From an uncultured Oscillibacter sp. (lineage in GTDB: Bacteria; Bacillota; Clostridia; Oscillospirales; Oscillospiraceae): a stretch of 20,378 nt of DNA. Under the pieces are notes generated by a model, which ran no database searches, was not told the DNA's origin, and saw only the letters and a list, made by a program, of their open reading frames with translations. This document shows positions 13,322 to 20,378 of the stretch, one piece after another; the first letter of the stretch is position 1, and each line of letters opens with the position of its first letter. The position numbers were made by a program, and so were the translations under genes. The DNA lies in assembly GCF_910579365.1 (NCBI RefSeq), contig NZ_CAJTUX010000051.1, positions 1 through 20,378 on the forward strand, given 5' to 3'.

Positions 13322-14854
13322 ATGTCTACCGCACAAATCTGCATCATGGGTACAATGATCCTGTACCTCTGCTTCGTCATCTTCACCGGCGTGATGATTG
13401 GCCGCCGCTCCAAGAAGAGCGCCGAGGGCTTCTACCTGGGCGGCCGGGGCATCGGCCCCCTGGTCACGGCCATGAGCGCCGAAGCCTCGGACATGAGCAG
13501 CTATCTGCTCATGGGCATCCCGGGCCTCGCGTACCTCTCCGGCGTGGCGGACGCCAGCTGGACCGCCATCGGCCTGGCCGTGGGCACCTATCTGAACTTC
13601 CTGCTGGTGGCCAAGAAGCTCCGCCGCTACAGCGTGAAGCTGGACGCCATCACCATCCCCAGCTTCATCTCCAGGCGCTACGGCGAGAAGAGACCTGTCA
13701 TCATGTGCATTTCCGCCCTGATTATCCTGATCTTCTTCGTGCCCTATGTCGCCTCGGGCCTGGCCGCCATCGGCAAGCTCTTCAACAGCCTCTTCGGCTG
13801 GGACTACATGGCCGCCGTTGTCGTCGGCGCCATCGTCATCATCAGCTACACCTCCATCGGCGGCTTTAACGCCGTGGCCACGATGGACCTGATTCAGTCC
13901 GTCATCATGACCGCCGCCCTGGCCGTCATTGTGGTCTTCGGCGTGGTTCAGGCGGGCGGCATGGACGCCGTCATGGCCCATGCCCGGACCCTCCCCGGCT
14001 TCTTCAGTTTCACGGAGACCTATAATGTGTCCACCGGCGGGGCGGACCCCTACGGCGTCATCCGCATCGTCTCCATGATGGCCTGGGGCCTGGGATATTT
14101 CGGCATGCCCCACATCCTGGTGCGGTTCATGGCCATTCGGGACGAGAACGAGCTGACCCTCTCCCGCCGCATCGCCGCCACCTGGGTGGTGATTTCCATG
14201 GGCGTGGCCGTGTTCATCGGCATCGTGGGCCACGCCGTGTCCGCCGCTGGCCGGGTGCCCTTCCTGGAGGGCAGCGCTACGGAGACCATCATCGTCCGGC
14301 TCTCGGACCTGCTGTCCACCTACGGCGTCTTCCCCGCCATTATAGCGGGCTGCATCCTGGCGGGCATCCTGGCCGCCACCATGTCCACGGCGGACAGCCA
14401 GCTGCTGGCGGCCTCCTCCGCCTTTTCAGAGAACATTGTCCAGGAGGTCTTCGGCGTGAAGCTGACGGAGAAGCAGACCATGCTCATCGCCCGGCTGACG
14501 GTGGTGGTCATCGCCGTCATCGCCCTGTTCCTGGCCTCGGACCCCAACAGCAACGTCTTCCAGATCGTGTCCTTCGCCTGGGCGGGCTTCGGCGCGGCCT
14601 TCGGCCCCGCCATCCTCTGCGCCCTCTACTGGAAGCGGAGCAACCGCCAGGGCATCATGGCGGGCCTGGTGGCCGGCGGCGTGATGATCTTCGTGTGGAA
14701 GTTCCTGGTCCGTCCCATGGGCGGCGCGCTGGACATCTACGAACTGCTGCCCGCCTTCGTGGTGGGTCTGGCGGCCATCGTGATCGTGAGTCTCCTCACT
14801 CCGGCCCCGGACGCGGGAATTGAAAAGCTCTTCGACGAGGTGAAGGAGAAGTAA
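13322..14854 (+). CDS. Sodium:solute symporter, PutP-like
   Basis: This is a 510-residue SSS-family transporter that uses the sodium gradient to import a small solute. About 13 hydrophobic segments are visible. The TM2 sodium/substrate motif is SAEASDMSSYLLMGIPG, close to PutP SAGASDMSGWLLMG. The TM9 motif is STADSQLLAASSAFSEN, with the paired Ser/Thr used for sodium binding. Proline is the usual PutP substrate, but the sequence alone does not settle this, so no symbol is given. ATG 13322 follows GGAG at 13311-13314; codons before it back to 13286 lie in the promoter. The gene stands alone, ending at a strong terminator, and is preceded by a TetR gene and a palindrome. Confidence 0.93.
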   Translation: MSTAQICIMGTMILYLCFVIFTGVMIGRRSKKSAEGFYLGGRGIGPLVTAMSAEASDMSSYLLMGIPGLAYLSGVADASWTAIGLAVGTYLNFLLVAKKLRRYSVKLDAITIPSFISRRYGEKRPVIMCISALIILIFFVPYVASGLAAIGKLFNSLFGWDYMAAVVVGAIVIISYTSIGGFNAVATMDLIQSVIMTAALAVIVVFGVVQAGGMDAVMAHARTLPGFFSFTETYNVSTGGADPYGVIRIVSMMAWGLGYFGMPHILVRFMAIRDENELTLSRRIAATWVVISMGVAVFIGIVGHAVSAAGRVPFLEGSATETIIVRLSDLLSTYGVFPAIIAGCILAGILAATMSTADSQLLAASSAFSENIVQEVFGVKLTEKQTMLIARLTVVVIAVIALFLASDPNSNVFQIVSFAWAGFGAAFGPAILCALYWKRSNRQGIMAGLVAGGVMIFVWKFLVRPMGGALDIYELLPAFVVGLAAIVIVSLLTPAPDAGIEKLFDEVKEK

Positions 14855-14864
14855 ATCCGGCCTG

Positions 14865-14899
14865 AAAACCGCCCGGGGTTCTGTCCCGGGCGGTTTTTT
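14865..14899 (+). terminator. Intrinsic terminator of the PutP-like gene
   Basis: AAAACCGCCCGGG pairs perfectly with CCCGGGCGGTTTT (14885-14897) around a seven-base loop, and the T-run continues to 14899. It begins ten bases after the stop codon. Confidence 0.95.
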
Positions 14900-14912
14900 G
14901 GTCAGATTCCCC

Positions 14913-14941
14913 TTGACAAAACGGTCCCTTCCCCGTACAAT
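14913..14941 (+). promoter_or_regulatory. SigmaA-type promoter of the DUF2500-leuS operon
   Basis: TTGACA (14913-14918), a 17-base spacer and TACAAT (14936-14941). Transcription should start near 14948 at the beginning of the T-box leader. Confidence 0.88.
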
Positions 14942-14947
14942 AGGGCC

Positions 14948-15190
14948 TGTTGAAAGACGATGAAGGGAAAAAGACGGGGGATGGTCCCGCCCTCAGAGAG
15001 CCGGCGGATGGTGCGAGCCGGCGGGGGAGCCCCTGTGTATGACTGGTCCCGGAGTCTCCCGCCCGACAGGTAGGGCGGGACGCCTTGCCCCCGTTACCGG
15101 GCCATGAGGGCCGCCTCCGGCGGCTGAACAGGGTGGTACCGCGTGCATCCACGCCCCTGGCCGTTTGGCTGGGGGCGTTTTCGTCGTTGA
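14948..15190 (+). promoter_or_regulatory. T-box leader with aligned specifier CTG (Leu)
   Basis: Stem I begins GACGATGAAGGG and includes the AGAGAGCC and GGATGGTGCGA apical elements. In the specifier region CTG (15043-15045) precedes GTCCCGGAGT. The T-box AACAGGGTGGTACCGCG is at 15127-15143, and the terminator alternative follows at 15151-15178. Uncharged tRNA-Leu should raise expression of the downstream genes. The Leu codon agrees with leuS being in the operon. Confidence 0.94.
15151..15180 (+). terminator. T-box attenuator terminator upstream of the DUF2500 gene
   Basis: ACGCCCCTGGCC pairs with GGCTGGGGGCGT across 12 positions (two G-U pairs) around GTTT. It is followed by a short T-run. 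Confidence 0.85.
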
Positions 15191-15206
15191 AGAAAGGAGA
15201 AAAGAC

Positions 15207-15590
15207 ATGAGCATGGGGTTTGGAATGGGCGGTTTCAACAGCATGATGTTTACAATCGCCCCGCTCTTCATCACAGTGATATTCGTGCTTGTCGTGGGCG
15301 GTGTGATCCTGTCTGTGGTCCGGGGCGTCAGCACCTGGAGCAAAAATAACGCCTCCCCCCGGCTGACGGTTTCCGCCGAGGTAGCCGCCAAGCGAACCGA
15401 CGTCACCCACCATCATGGCCAGAACCATATGCACCATTCTTCCACCCATTATTACGCCACCTTCCAAGTGGAGAGCGGGGACCGGATGGAGTTTTCCGTC
15501 AGCGGCCCGGAATACGGCATGCTGGCGGAGGGAGACCGGGGAAACCTGAGCTTCCAGGGTACACGGTATCTGGGCTTTGAGCGGATTTAA
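15207..15590 (+). CDS. DUF2500 small membrane protein
   Basis: The 127-residue protein has one membrane segment at about residues 15-37. It is followed by the DUF2500 soluble part, with VSAEVAAKRTDVTHHHGQ, a His-rich loop, YYATFQVESGDRMEFSVSG and the typical end EYGMLAEGDRGNLSFQGTRYL. It is related to E. coli YhhM; function is unknown. The ATG at 15207 is preceded by AAAGGAGA; codons before it back to 15165 lie in the T-box terminator. It is the first gene behind the Leu T-box, with leuS 42 bases downstream, so it is probably co-expressed with leucyl-tRNA synthetase. Whether the link is functional or accidental is not known. Confidence 0.85.
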   Translation: MSMGFGMGGFNSMMFTIAPLFITVIFVLVVGGVILSVVRGVSTWSKNNASPRLTVSAEVAAKRTDVTHHHGQNHMHHSSTHYYATFQVESGDRMEFSVSGPEYGMLAEGDRGNLSFQGTRYLGFERI

Positions 15591-15632
15591 CCATATTTGT
15601 CATTACTTTTCAAATCATAAAGGAGAAGACGC

Positions 15633-18056
15633 ATGAAATACGATTTTACCGCCATTGAGAAAAAATGGCAGCAGAAGTGGCTGGAGGAAAAGCCCTTCAC
15701 CGCTGTCAACGGGGACCAGACGAGGGAGAAATTCTTCGGCCTCATCGAGTTCCCCTACCCCTCCGGCCAGGGGCTCCACGTGGGCCACGCCCGGCCCTTC
15801 ACCGCCATGGACATCATCTGCCGCAAGAAGCGGATGCAGGGCTATAACGTCCTCTTCCCCATCGGGTACGACGCCTTCGGCCTGCCTACGGAGAACTACG
15901 CCGTCCAAAACCACATCCACCCCGCCAAGGTCACCCACGACAACGTGTCCAACTTCCGCAAGCAGCTGCGGATGCTGGGCTACTCCTTCGATTGGGACCG
16001 GGAGGTCAACACCACCGACCCGGATTACTACAAGTGGACCCAGTGGATTTTCCTCCAGATGTTCAAAAAGGGCCTGGCCTATAAGGCCTCCATGCCCGTG
16101 AACTGGTGCACCAGCTGCAAGATCGTCCTGGCCAACGAGGAAGTGGTGGAGGGCGTCTGCGAGCGCTGCGGCGGCGAGGTCATCCGCAAGGAGAAATCCC
16201 AGTGGATGCTGGCCATCACCAAGTACGCCGACCGGCTGATTGACGATCTGGACGACGTGAATTTCATCAACCGGGTGAAGATTCAGCAGCGCAACTGGAT
16301 CGGCCGGTCCGAGGGCTGCGAGCTGACCTTTGAGACCAATATGGGGGATACCGTCAGCGTCTACACCACCCGGGCGGACACCTTGTTTGGCGTGTCCTAT
16401 GTGGTTATCTCCCCGGAGCACCCCCTACTGGAGAAGTGGAAGGACCGCATCGGCAACTGGGACGAGGTGGCCGCCTATCAGGCGGAGGCCGCCCGAAAGA
16501 GCGACTTTGAGCGGGGCGAGCTGAACAAGGACAAGACCGGCGTCCGGCTGGAGGGCGTTCTGGTCACAAACCCCGCCAACGGAGAGGCTGTCCCCATGTT
16601 CGTCTCCGACTACGTGCTGATGGGCTACGGTACCGGCATCGTTATGGGCGTGCCCGGCCACGACCAGCGCGACTGGGACTTCGCCACCAAGTTCGGCCTG
16701 CCCATCATTCCTGTGGTGGAAGGCGGCGACGTGACCAAATCCGCCTATACTGCCAAGGACGACGGGATCATGATTAACTCCGGGTTCCTGAACGGCATGA
16801 CCGTCAAGGAAGCCATCCCCGCCATGAAGGAACACGCCGTGAAAGAGGGCTACGGCGTGAAGAAGACCAACTTCAAACTCCGGGACTGGGTGTTCAGCCG
16901 CCAGCGCTATTGGGGCGAGCCCATTCCCCTGGTGAACTGCCCGAAGTGCGGCTGGGTCCCCCTGCCGGAGGACCAGCTCCCCCTCCTCCTGCCGGAGGTG
17001 GAGAGCTATGAGGTGACGGATACCGGCGAGAGCCCCCTTGCCAAGATGACGGACTGGGTGAACACCACCTGCCCGAAGTGCGGCGGCCCCGCCCAGCGGG
17101 AGACGGATACCATGCCCCAGTGGGCGGGCTCCAGCTGGTACTTCCTGCGCTATATGGACCCCCACAACGACAAGGCCCTGGCATCCAAGGAGGCCCTGGA
17201 CTACTGGTCCCCCGTGGACTGGTACAACGGCGGCATGGAGCACACCACGCTCCACCTGCTCTATTCCCGCTTCTGGCACAAGTTCCTCTATGACATCGGG
17301 GTCGTCCCCACCAAGGAGCCCTACGCCAAGCGCACCAGCCACGGCATGATTCTGGGCGAGGGCGGCGAGAAGATGTCCAAGTCCCGGGGCAACGTGGTGA
17401 ACCCCAACGACATCGTGGCCCAGTACGGCGCGGACACCATGCGGCTTTATATCATGTTCGTGGGCGACTTCGAGCAGGCGGCCATCTGGTCCACCGAGGC
17501 CGTGAAGGGCTCCAAGCGCTTTTTGGACCGGGTGTGGAACCTGGCGGAAAGCACCAAGGACGACCCGAACCCCTCCCCCGCCAACGAGGCCATTCTCCAC
17601 CGGACCATCAAGAAGGTCACGGCGGACATCGACAGCCTGAAGATGAACACGGCCATCGCCGCCATGATGACCGCCGTCAACGAGCTGACGGCCAACGGCG
17701 TCACCAAGGGGGACATGAAGATTCTGATTCAGCTGCTGAACCCCTTCGCCCCCCACATCACCGAGGAGCTGTGGGAGAAGTTCGGCTTCGCCGCCGGGAC
17801 TGGCAAGATGTGCTGCCAGAGCGAGTGGCCCGTCTATGACGAGAGCAAGACCGTGGCCTCCACCGTGGACTTCGCCGTCCAGGTGAACGGCAAGCTGAAA
17901 GGCACGGTTTCCATGCCCACGGACAGCGAGGAGCAGGCCGTGGTGGACGCCGCCATGACGGTGGAGAAGGTCCAGAAGGCCACGGCGGGGATGCAGGTGG
18001 TAAAGACCATCTTCGTCAAAAACCGCTTGGTGAACCTGATCGTAAAGCCCCAATAA
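15633..18056 (+). CDS. leuS: Leucyl-tRNA synthetase
   Basis: LeuS charges tRNA-Leu with leucine and edits mischarged products, in the cytoplasm. The 807-residue length is normal. HIGH appears as HVGH at residues 49-52 in a typical PYPSGQGLHVGHARPF segment, and KMSKS is at 580-584. The Zn ribbon CTSCKIVLANEEVVEGVC-x2-C is present. The editing domain includes TTRADTLFGVSYVVISPEH and GTGIVMGVPGHDQRDWDFA with the conserved Asp. A second Cys4 ribbon (CPKC...CPKC) lies before the catalytic domain resumes at ETDTMPQWAGSSWYFLRY. The AAAGGAG site precedes ATG 15633. It lies behind a Leu-type T-box and a DUF2500 gene. Identification is secure. Confidence 0.98.
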   Translation: MKYDFTAIEKKWQQKWLEEKPFTAVNGDQTREKFFGLIEFPYPSGQGLHVGHARPFTAMDIICRKKRMQGYNVLFPIGYDAFGLPTENYAVQNHIHPAKVTHDNVSNFRKQLRMLGYSFDWDREVNTTDPDYYKWTQWIFLQMFKKGLAYKASMPVNWCTSCKIVLANEEVVEGVCERCGGEVIRKEKSQWMLAITKYADRLIDDLDDVNFINRVKIQQRNWIGRSEGCELTFETNMGDTVSVYTTRADTLFGVSYVVISPEHPLLEKWKDRIGNWDEVAAYQAEAARKSDFERGELNKDKTGVRLEGVLVTNPANGEAVPMFVSDYVLMGYGTGIVMGVPGHDQRDWDFATKFGLPIIPVVEGGDVTKSAYTAKDDGIMINSGFLNGMTVKEAIPAMKEHAVKEGYGVKKTNFKLRDWVFSRQRYWGEPIPLVNCPKCGWVPLPEDQLPLLLPEVESYEVTDTGESPLAKMTDWVNTTCPKCGGPAQRETDTMPQWAGSSWYFLRYMDPHNDKALASKEALDYWSPVDWYNGGMEHTTLHLLYSRFWHKFLYDIGVVPTKEPYAKRTSHGMILGEGGEKMSKSRGNVVNPNDIVAQYGADTMRLYIMFVGDFEQAAIWSTEAVKGSKRFLDRVWNLAESTKDDPNPSPANEAILHRTIKKVTADIDSLKMNTAIAAMMTAVNELTANGVTKGDMKILIQLLNPFAPHITEELWEKFGFAAGTGKMCCQSEWPVYDESKTVASTVDFAVQVNGKLKGTVSMPTDSEEQAVVDAAMTVEKVQKATAGMQVVKTIFVKNRLVNLIVKPQ

Positions 18057-18099
18057 TATGGGGAGATTGCAGCTGAGATGCCAGCTGGTCCAATGCGCC

Positions 18100-18132
18100 C
18101 CCATTCTCTCTTTTGCGAAAAGAGAGAATGGG
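18100..18132 (+). repeat. Perfect 15-bp hairpin after leuS
   Basis: CCCATTCTCTCTTTT and AAAAGAGAGAATGGG pair perfectly around GCG, 43 bases after the leuS stop. No U-tract follows on either strand, so a terminator role is uncertain. The fold may still mark the transcript end or protect it. Confidence 0.6.
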
Positions 18133-18155
18133 CCGCGCACGGTGGAAGAGAGAAA

Positions 18156-18188
18156 ACAGGGGCCCCATCCGATGGATGGGGCCCCTGT
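18156..18188 (-). terminator. Terminator of the nfeD-SPFH operon
   Basis: A perfect 15-bp GC-rich stem (18156-18170 with 18174-18188) has a three-base loop. On the minus strand it is followed by TTTTCTCTC. It also faces leuS and may help stop its transcript. Confidence 0.8.
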
Positions 18189-18228
18189 TCGCTGCCGTCG
18201 CTTCGACTTGATTTTTATACCAGACTGT

Positions 18229-18280
18229 CAGAGCGTGCGAAAGCTCTTTTTGCCTACTTTTTCTCGCGAGAAAAGGTAGG
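18229..18280 (-). repeat. Stem-loop repeat copy 2, spanning the end of the SPFH gene
   Basis: The 28-base palindrome at 18253-18280 has one mismatched pair and encodes the last residues and the TAG stop of the SPFH protein (PTFSREKK). Beyond it comes CAAAAAG and a GCACGCTCTGAC segment. The block order matches the repeat after metQ at 1862-1906. Confidence 0.6.
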
Positions 18281-19204
18281 GTCCTCGCTCTCGAACACCG
18301 CCTTGGCGCTGGCGGCGAGACCCGCCAGACCTTGCAGCTCGCTGGGAATGATGATCTTCGTCGCCTTGCCGTCGGCCACCTTCTGCATGGCCTCCAGGGC
18401 CTTCAGCTTCACCACCTGGTCGTTGGGGGCGGCGGCGTTCAAAAGGCGCAGGGACTCCGCCAGGGCGGTCTGCACCCGGGTGATGGCCTCGGCCTCCGCT
18501 TCGGCGGCCATGATGCGGGCCTGCTTGGCGCCCTCGGCCTGAAGGATGGCGGCTTCCTTGGCGGCGTCGGCCCGGAGGATGGCGGCCTGCTTCTCACCCT
18601 CGGCCACCAGAATCTGGCTCTCCTTCTGGCCCTTGGCCTGGAGGACGGCCTCCCGGCGCTCCCGCTCGGCCTTCATCTGCTTTTCCATGGCATTCTGGAT
18701 GTCCTTGGGGGGAATGATATTCTTCAGCTCCACCCGGTTGACCTTGATGCCCCAGGGGTCCGTGGCCTCGTCCAGGATGGAGCGCATCCGGGAGTTGATG
18801 ATGTCCCGGCTGGTGAGGGACTGTTCCAGGTCCATGTCGCCGATGATGTTCCGCAGGGTGGTGGCCGTCAGATTCTCAATGGCGCTCATGGGGTGCTCCA
18901 CACCGTATGTATAGAGCTTGGGGTCGGTGATCTGGAAATAGATGACCGTATCGATCTGCATGGTGACATTGTCCTTGGTGATGACGGGCTGGGGCGGGAA
19001 GTCCGCCACCTGCTCCTTCATGGAGACCTTCTTCACCACCCGCATGACGAAGGGAACCTTGACGTGAGGGCCCTGGTTCCAGATGGCGTGGAACTGGCCC
19101 AGCCAGGTGACGACGTAGGCCTGGGACTGCTGGACGATATGGACGTTGGAAATAATAAGAATCACCAACAGCACAATGACAATCGAAATCGGAATCCACC
19201 ACAT
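18254..19204 (-). CDS. SPFH/band-7 (stomatin-like) membrane protein
   Basis: The 316-residue protein has an N-terminal membrane anchor (about residues 3-20) and an SPFH domain (about 25-185) with FPPQPVITKDNVTMQIDTVIYFQI. A long Ala/Glu-rich helical region follows (about 175-245), and the tail contains NAAAPNDQVVKLKALEAM. It is of the QmcA/stomatin type, thought to form oligomeric membrane scaffolds and to influence proteases or membrane domains. ATG 19204 overlaps the nfeD stop by one base (TAATG), with GGAGG inside the nfeD end, so the two are translationally coupled. The last eight residues come from a repeat-like palindrome and are probably not conserved. The partner relation with NfeD supports the call. 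Confidence 0.93.
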   Translation of the reverse strand: MWWIPISIVIVLLVILIISNVHIVQQSQAYVVTWLGQFHAIWNQGPHVKVPFVMRVVKKVSMKEQVADFPPQPVITKDNVTMQIDTVIYFQITDPKLYTYGVEHPMSAIENLTATTLRNIIGDMDLEQSLTSRDIINSRMRSILDEATDPWGIKVNRVELKNIIPPKDIQNAMEKQMKAERERREAVLQAKGQKESQILVAEGEKQAAILRADAAKEAAILQAEGAKQARIMAAEAEAEAITRVQTALAESLRLLNAAAPNDQVVKLKALEAMQKVADGKATKIIIPSELQGLAGLAASAKAVFESEDPTFSREKK

Positions 19205-19674
19205 TATTTAACTACCTCCATTTTTTCAGATATATGGACCAGGAGCTTGACGCCCTCGATCTTCTGCACCTTCACCTGGGTCCCGGCGGGAATGACGCTG
19301 CCGTCGTCGCTGCGGGCGGTCCAGGTTTTGCCGTCCACGTACACCGCGCCGGAGGCCTGTTCGTTATTCACCGGCTCCGTCACCTTGGCCACCATGCCCA
19401 GCACCCGGTCCGAATTGGTGGGCACGGAGGGCCGCAACATAAAGCGCCGGACCAGGGGCCGGCTGAGAACCAGCGCCGCGGCGGACACCACGGCGAACAC
19501 CAGCACCTGAGTACCGATGCCGGACAGGGGGTCCAGGGACCAGCCGGACATGCAGGTGAACAGCGCCGCCAGGGACCCGGCGACAAACCAGATGGAAACC
19601 ATACTCTCCGTAAGAACCTCGGCCACGCCGAAGAGAACGATGGCCCCCAGCCACAACCAGATAAAAATGTCCAT
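19204..19674 (-). CDS. NfeD-family membrane protein
   Basis: The 156-residue protein has about three to four hydrophobic segments in its first 75 residues. A soluble C-terminal OB-fold-like domain follows from about residue 90, with GMVAKVTEPVNNEQ, SGAVYVDGKTWTARS and PAGTQVKVQKIEGVKLLV. This is the short NfeD form without the protease domain. NfeD proteins pair with SPFH/stomatin proteins, as here, where the stop overlaps the next ATG. AAAGGAGG precedes ATG 19674, and a TGCTATACT extended -10 (minus strand, about 19723-19715) lies upstream. The role is inferred to be membrane-domain organisation or quality control. Confidence 0.92.
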   Translation of the reverse strand: MDIFIWLWLGAIVLFGVAEVLTESMVSIWFVAGSLAALFTCMSGWSLDPLSGIGTQVLVFAVVSAAALVLSRPLVRRFMLRPSVPTNSDRVLGMVAKVTEPVNNEQASGAVYVDGKTWTARSDDGSVIPAGTQVKVQKIEGVKLLVHISEKMEVVK

Positions 19675-19714
19675 AAGACGCCTCCTTTCAGTCTCCGTGT
19701 TTGTCTTCTCCTAC

Positions 19715-19723
19715 AGTATAGCA
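19715..19723 (-). promoter_or_regulatory. Extended -10 promoter of nfeD
   Basis: TGCTATACT lies on the minus strand about 41 bases before the nfeD ATG. The -35 region is weak. Confidence 0.6.
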
Positions 19724-19791
19724 TAGCCCGCCGGGAAATAGTGTTTCATTTTAGTAACAATTCACAAGGGCGGCCTCGTTTTTTCGGGGAG

Positions 19792-19820
19792 TTGAAAACC
19801 GCGCCCATTCCTGTTATACT
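19792..19820 (+). promoter_or_regulatory. SigmaA-type promoter of the RNA methyltransferase gene
   Basis: TTGAAA (19792-19797), a 17-base spacer and TATACT (19815-19820) lie 32 bases before the TTG start. Confidence 0.8.
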
Positions 19821-19852
19821 ACACGAAAAAGCCAAAAAGGAGGGGGATTCTC

Positions 19853-20378
19853 TTGACTCTGACCGTTCCCTGCCTTCTGGGCCTGGAGAGCCTGGTATCC
19901 GATGAGATGAAACGCCTGGGACTTCCGGACGTCCGGGCGGAAAACGGCCGGGTCCACTGCGGCGGAACCCTTGCCGACATTCCCCGGCTGAATATCGGCC
20001 TGCGCTGCGGGGCCCGGGTGCTGATGGAGCTGGGCTCCTTCCCTGCCCCGGACTTTGAGGCGCTGTTCCAGGGCGTGCTGTCCCTGCCCTGGGAGGAGTT
20101 CATTCCCAAGGAGGGGGAATTCCCGGTGAAGGGCTATTCCCTGAACTCCACGCTCCACTCGGTTCCCGCCTGTCAGGCCATTGTGAAAAAGGCCGCCGCC
20201 CGGCGGCTGGGGAACGCCTATGGCTGCGAGACCCTGCCGGAGACGGGAAGCCGGTACCAGATTCAGTTCGCCATCATCAAGGACCGGGCCTTTTTGTACC
20301 TGGATACCTCCGGCGAGGGGCTGTACAAGCGGGGCTACCGGGCCCGGAACATGGGCGCGCCCCTGCGGGAGACGCTGG
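19853..20378 (+). CDS. THUMP-domain class I RNA methyltransferase (RlmL/YpsC-type), 3' partial
   Basis: The frame from TTG 19853 stays open to the window edge (175 complete codons). It begins LTLTVPCLLGLESLVSDEMK and continues RAENGRVHCGGTLADIPRLN, LRCGARVLMEL and VKGYSLNSTLHSVPACQAIV. It ends with DTSGEGLYKRGYR and APLRETL. This matches the N-terminal and THUMP region of the RlmL/YpsC family of 23S rRNA guanine-N2 methyltransferases; the catalytic Rossmann domain lies off the edge. AAAAAGGAGGGGG at 19834-19846 precedes the TTG and a good promoter is upstream, which supports this start although no ATG or GTG is used. The exact target base is not determined. Because of its TTG start and truncation it is easy to miss. 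Confidence 0.88.
   Translation, partial: MTLTVPCLLGLESLVSDEMKRLGLPDVRAENGRVHCGGTLADIPRLNIGLRCGARVLMELGSFPAPDFEALFQGVLSLPWEEFIPKEGEFPVKGYSLNSTLHSVPACQAIVKKAAARRLGNAYGCETLPETGSRYQIQFAIIKDRAFLYLDTSGEGLYKRGYRARNMGAPLRETL

Noticed and set aside
13292..14233. 313-residue minus-strand frame over the PutP-like gene
   Set aside because: It is His/Asp/Gly-rich, antisense to a clear SSS transporter and lacks a ribosome site.
16425..18140. 571-residue open frame on the minus strand
   Set aside because: It is antisense to leuS, with composition typical of a reverse shadow of a GC-rich gene.
1..20378. CRISPR array, insertion sequence, prophage, rRNA or tRNA
   Set aside because: I saw no regularly spaced direct repeats, transposase or phage proteins, rRNA segments or tRNA cloverleaf with its conserved T-loop bases on either strand.

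Overview
The window is GC-rich, chromosome-like DNA from a low-mobility housekeeping region of a Firmicute, most likely a gut clostridium of the Oscillospirales/Oscillospiraceae type. The support is gene content (two T-box leaders, metNIQ, a clostridial PfkA, a DUF368 flippase, an AKR with ferredoxin-like C-terminus), strong AGGAGG ribosome sites, sigmaA-type promoters with 17-bp spacers, and almost exclusive G/C at third codon positions. The taxon is an inference. I see no prophage, insertion sequence, CRISPR array, rRNA or tRNA. Bases 1-50 are not biological: they are an Illumina TruSeq index-side adapter left on the contig end. The right end cuts through a gene.

Layout. 51-1759 (+): 5'-truncated penicillin-binding transpeptidase and a small membrane protein, closed by a terminator. 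1907-4513 (-): methionine ABC importer metN-metI-metQ, read leftward from a consensus promoter through a T-box whose specifier aligns as ATG (Met). 5109-5939 (+): DUF368/PopT-type undecaprenyl-phosphate translocase. 6047-7057 (+): pfkA. 7238-8269 (+): aldo/keto reductase with two C-terminal Cys clusters. 8308-8655 (-) and 8758-9315 (+): divergent HxlR regulator and flavodoxin-fold reductase. 9386-11620 (-): dapF followed by a sodium:dicarboxylate/amino-acid-type symporter with altered binding-site residues. 11751-12215 (-): GNAT acetyltransferase. 12216-12548: an intergenic region with two convergent consensus promoters and a probable short terminated RNA. 12549-14854 (+): TetR regulator, a 40-bp palindrome, and a PutP-like sodium:solute symporter. 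14913-18056 (+): promoter, T-box with specifier aligning as CTG (Leu), a DUF2500 protein and leuS. 18254-19674 (-): nfeD and an SPFH/band-7 protein in a translationally coupled pair. 19853-end (+): 3'-truncated THUMP-domain RNA methyltransferase starting with TTG.

Together these are amino-acid supply and sensing (Met import, Leu charging, DAP epimerisation, two sodium-coupled symporters), cell-wall lipid recycling and synthesis, glycolysis and redox functions. No wholly new system stands out. The places most worth a second look are the convergent-promoter/short-RNA region at 12293-12510, the palindrome before the PutP-like gene, the DUF2500 gene placed under a Leu T-box ahead of leuS, the symporter with Ala and His at two normally conserved positions, and a stem-loop repeat family that sits exactly at the stop codons of two genes.
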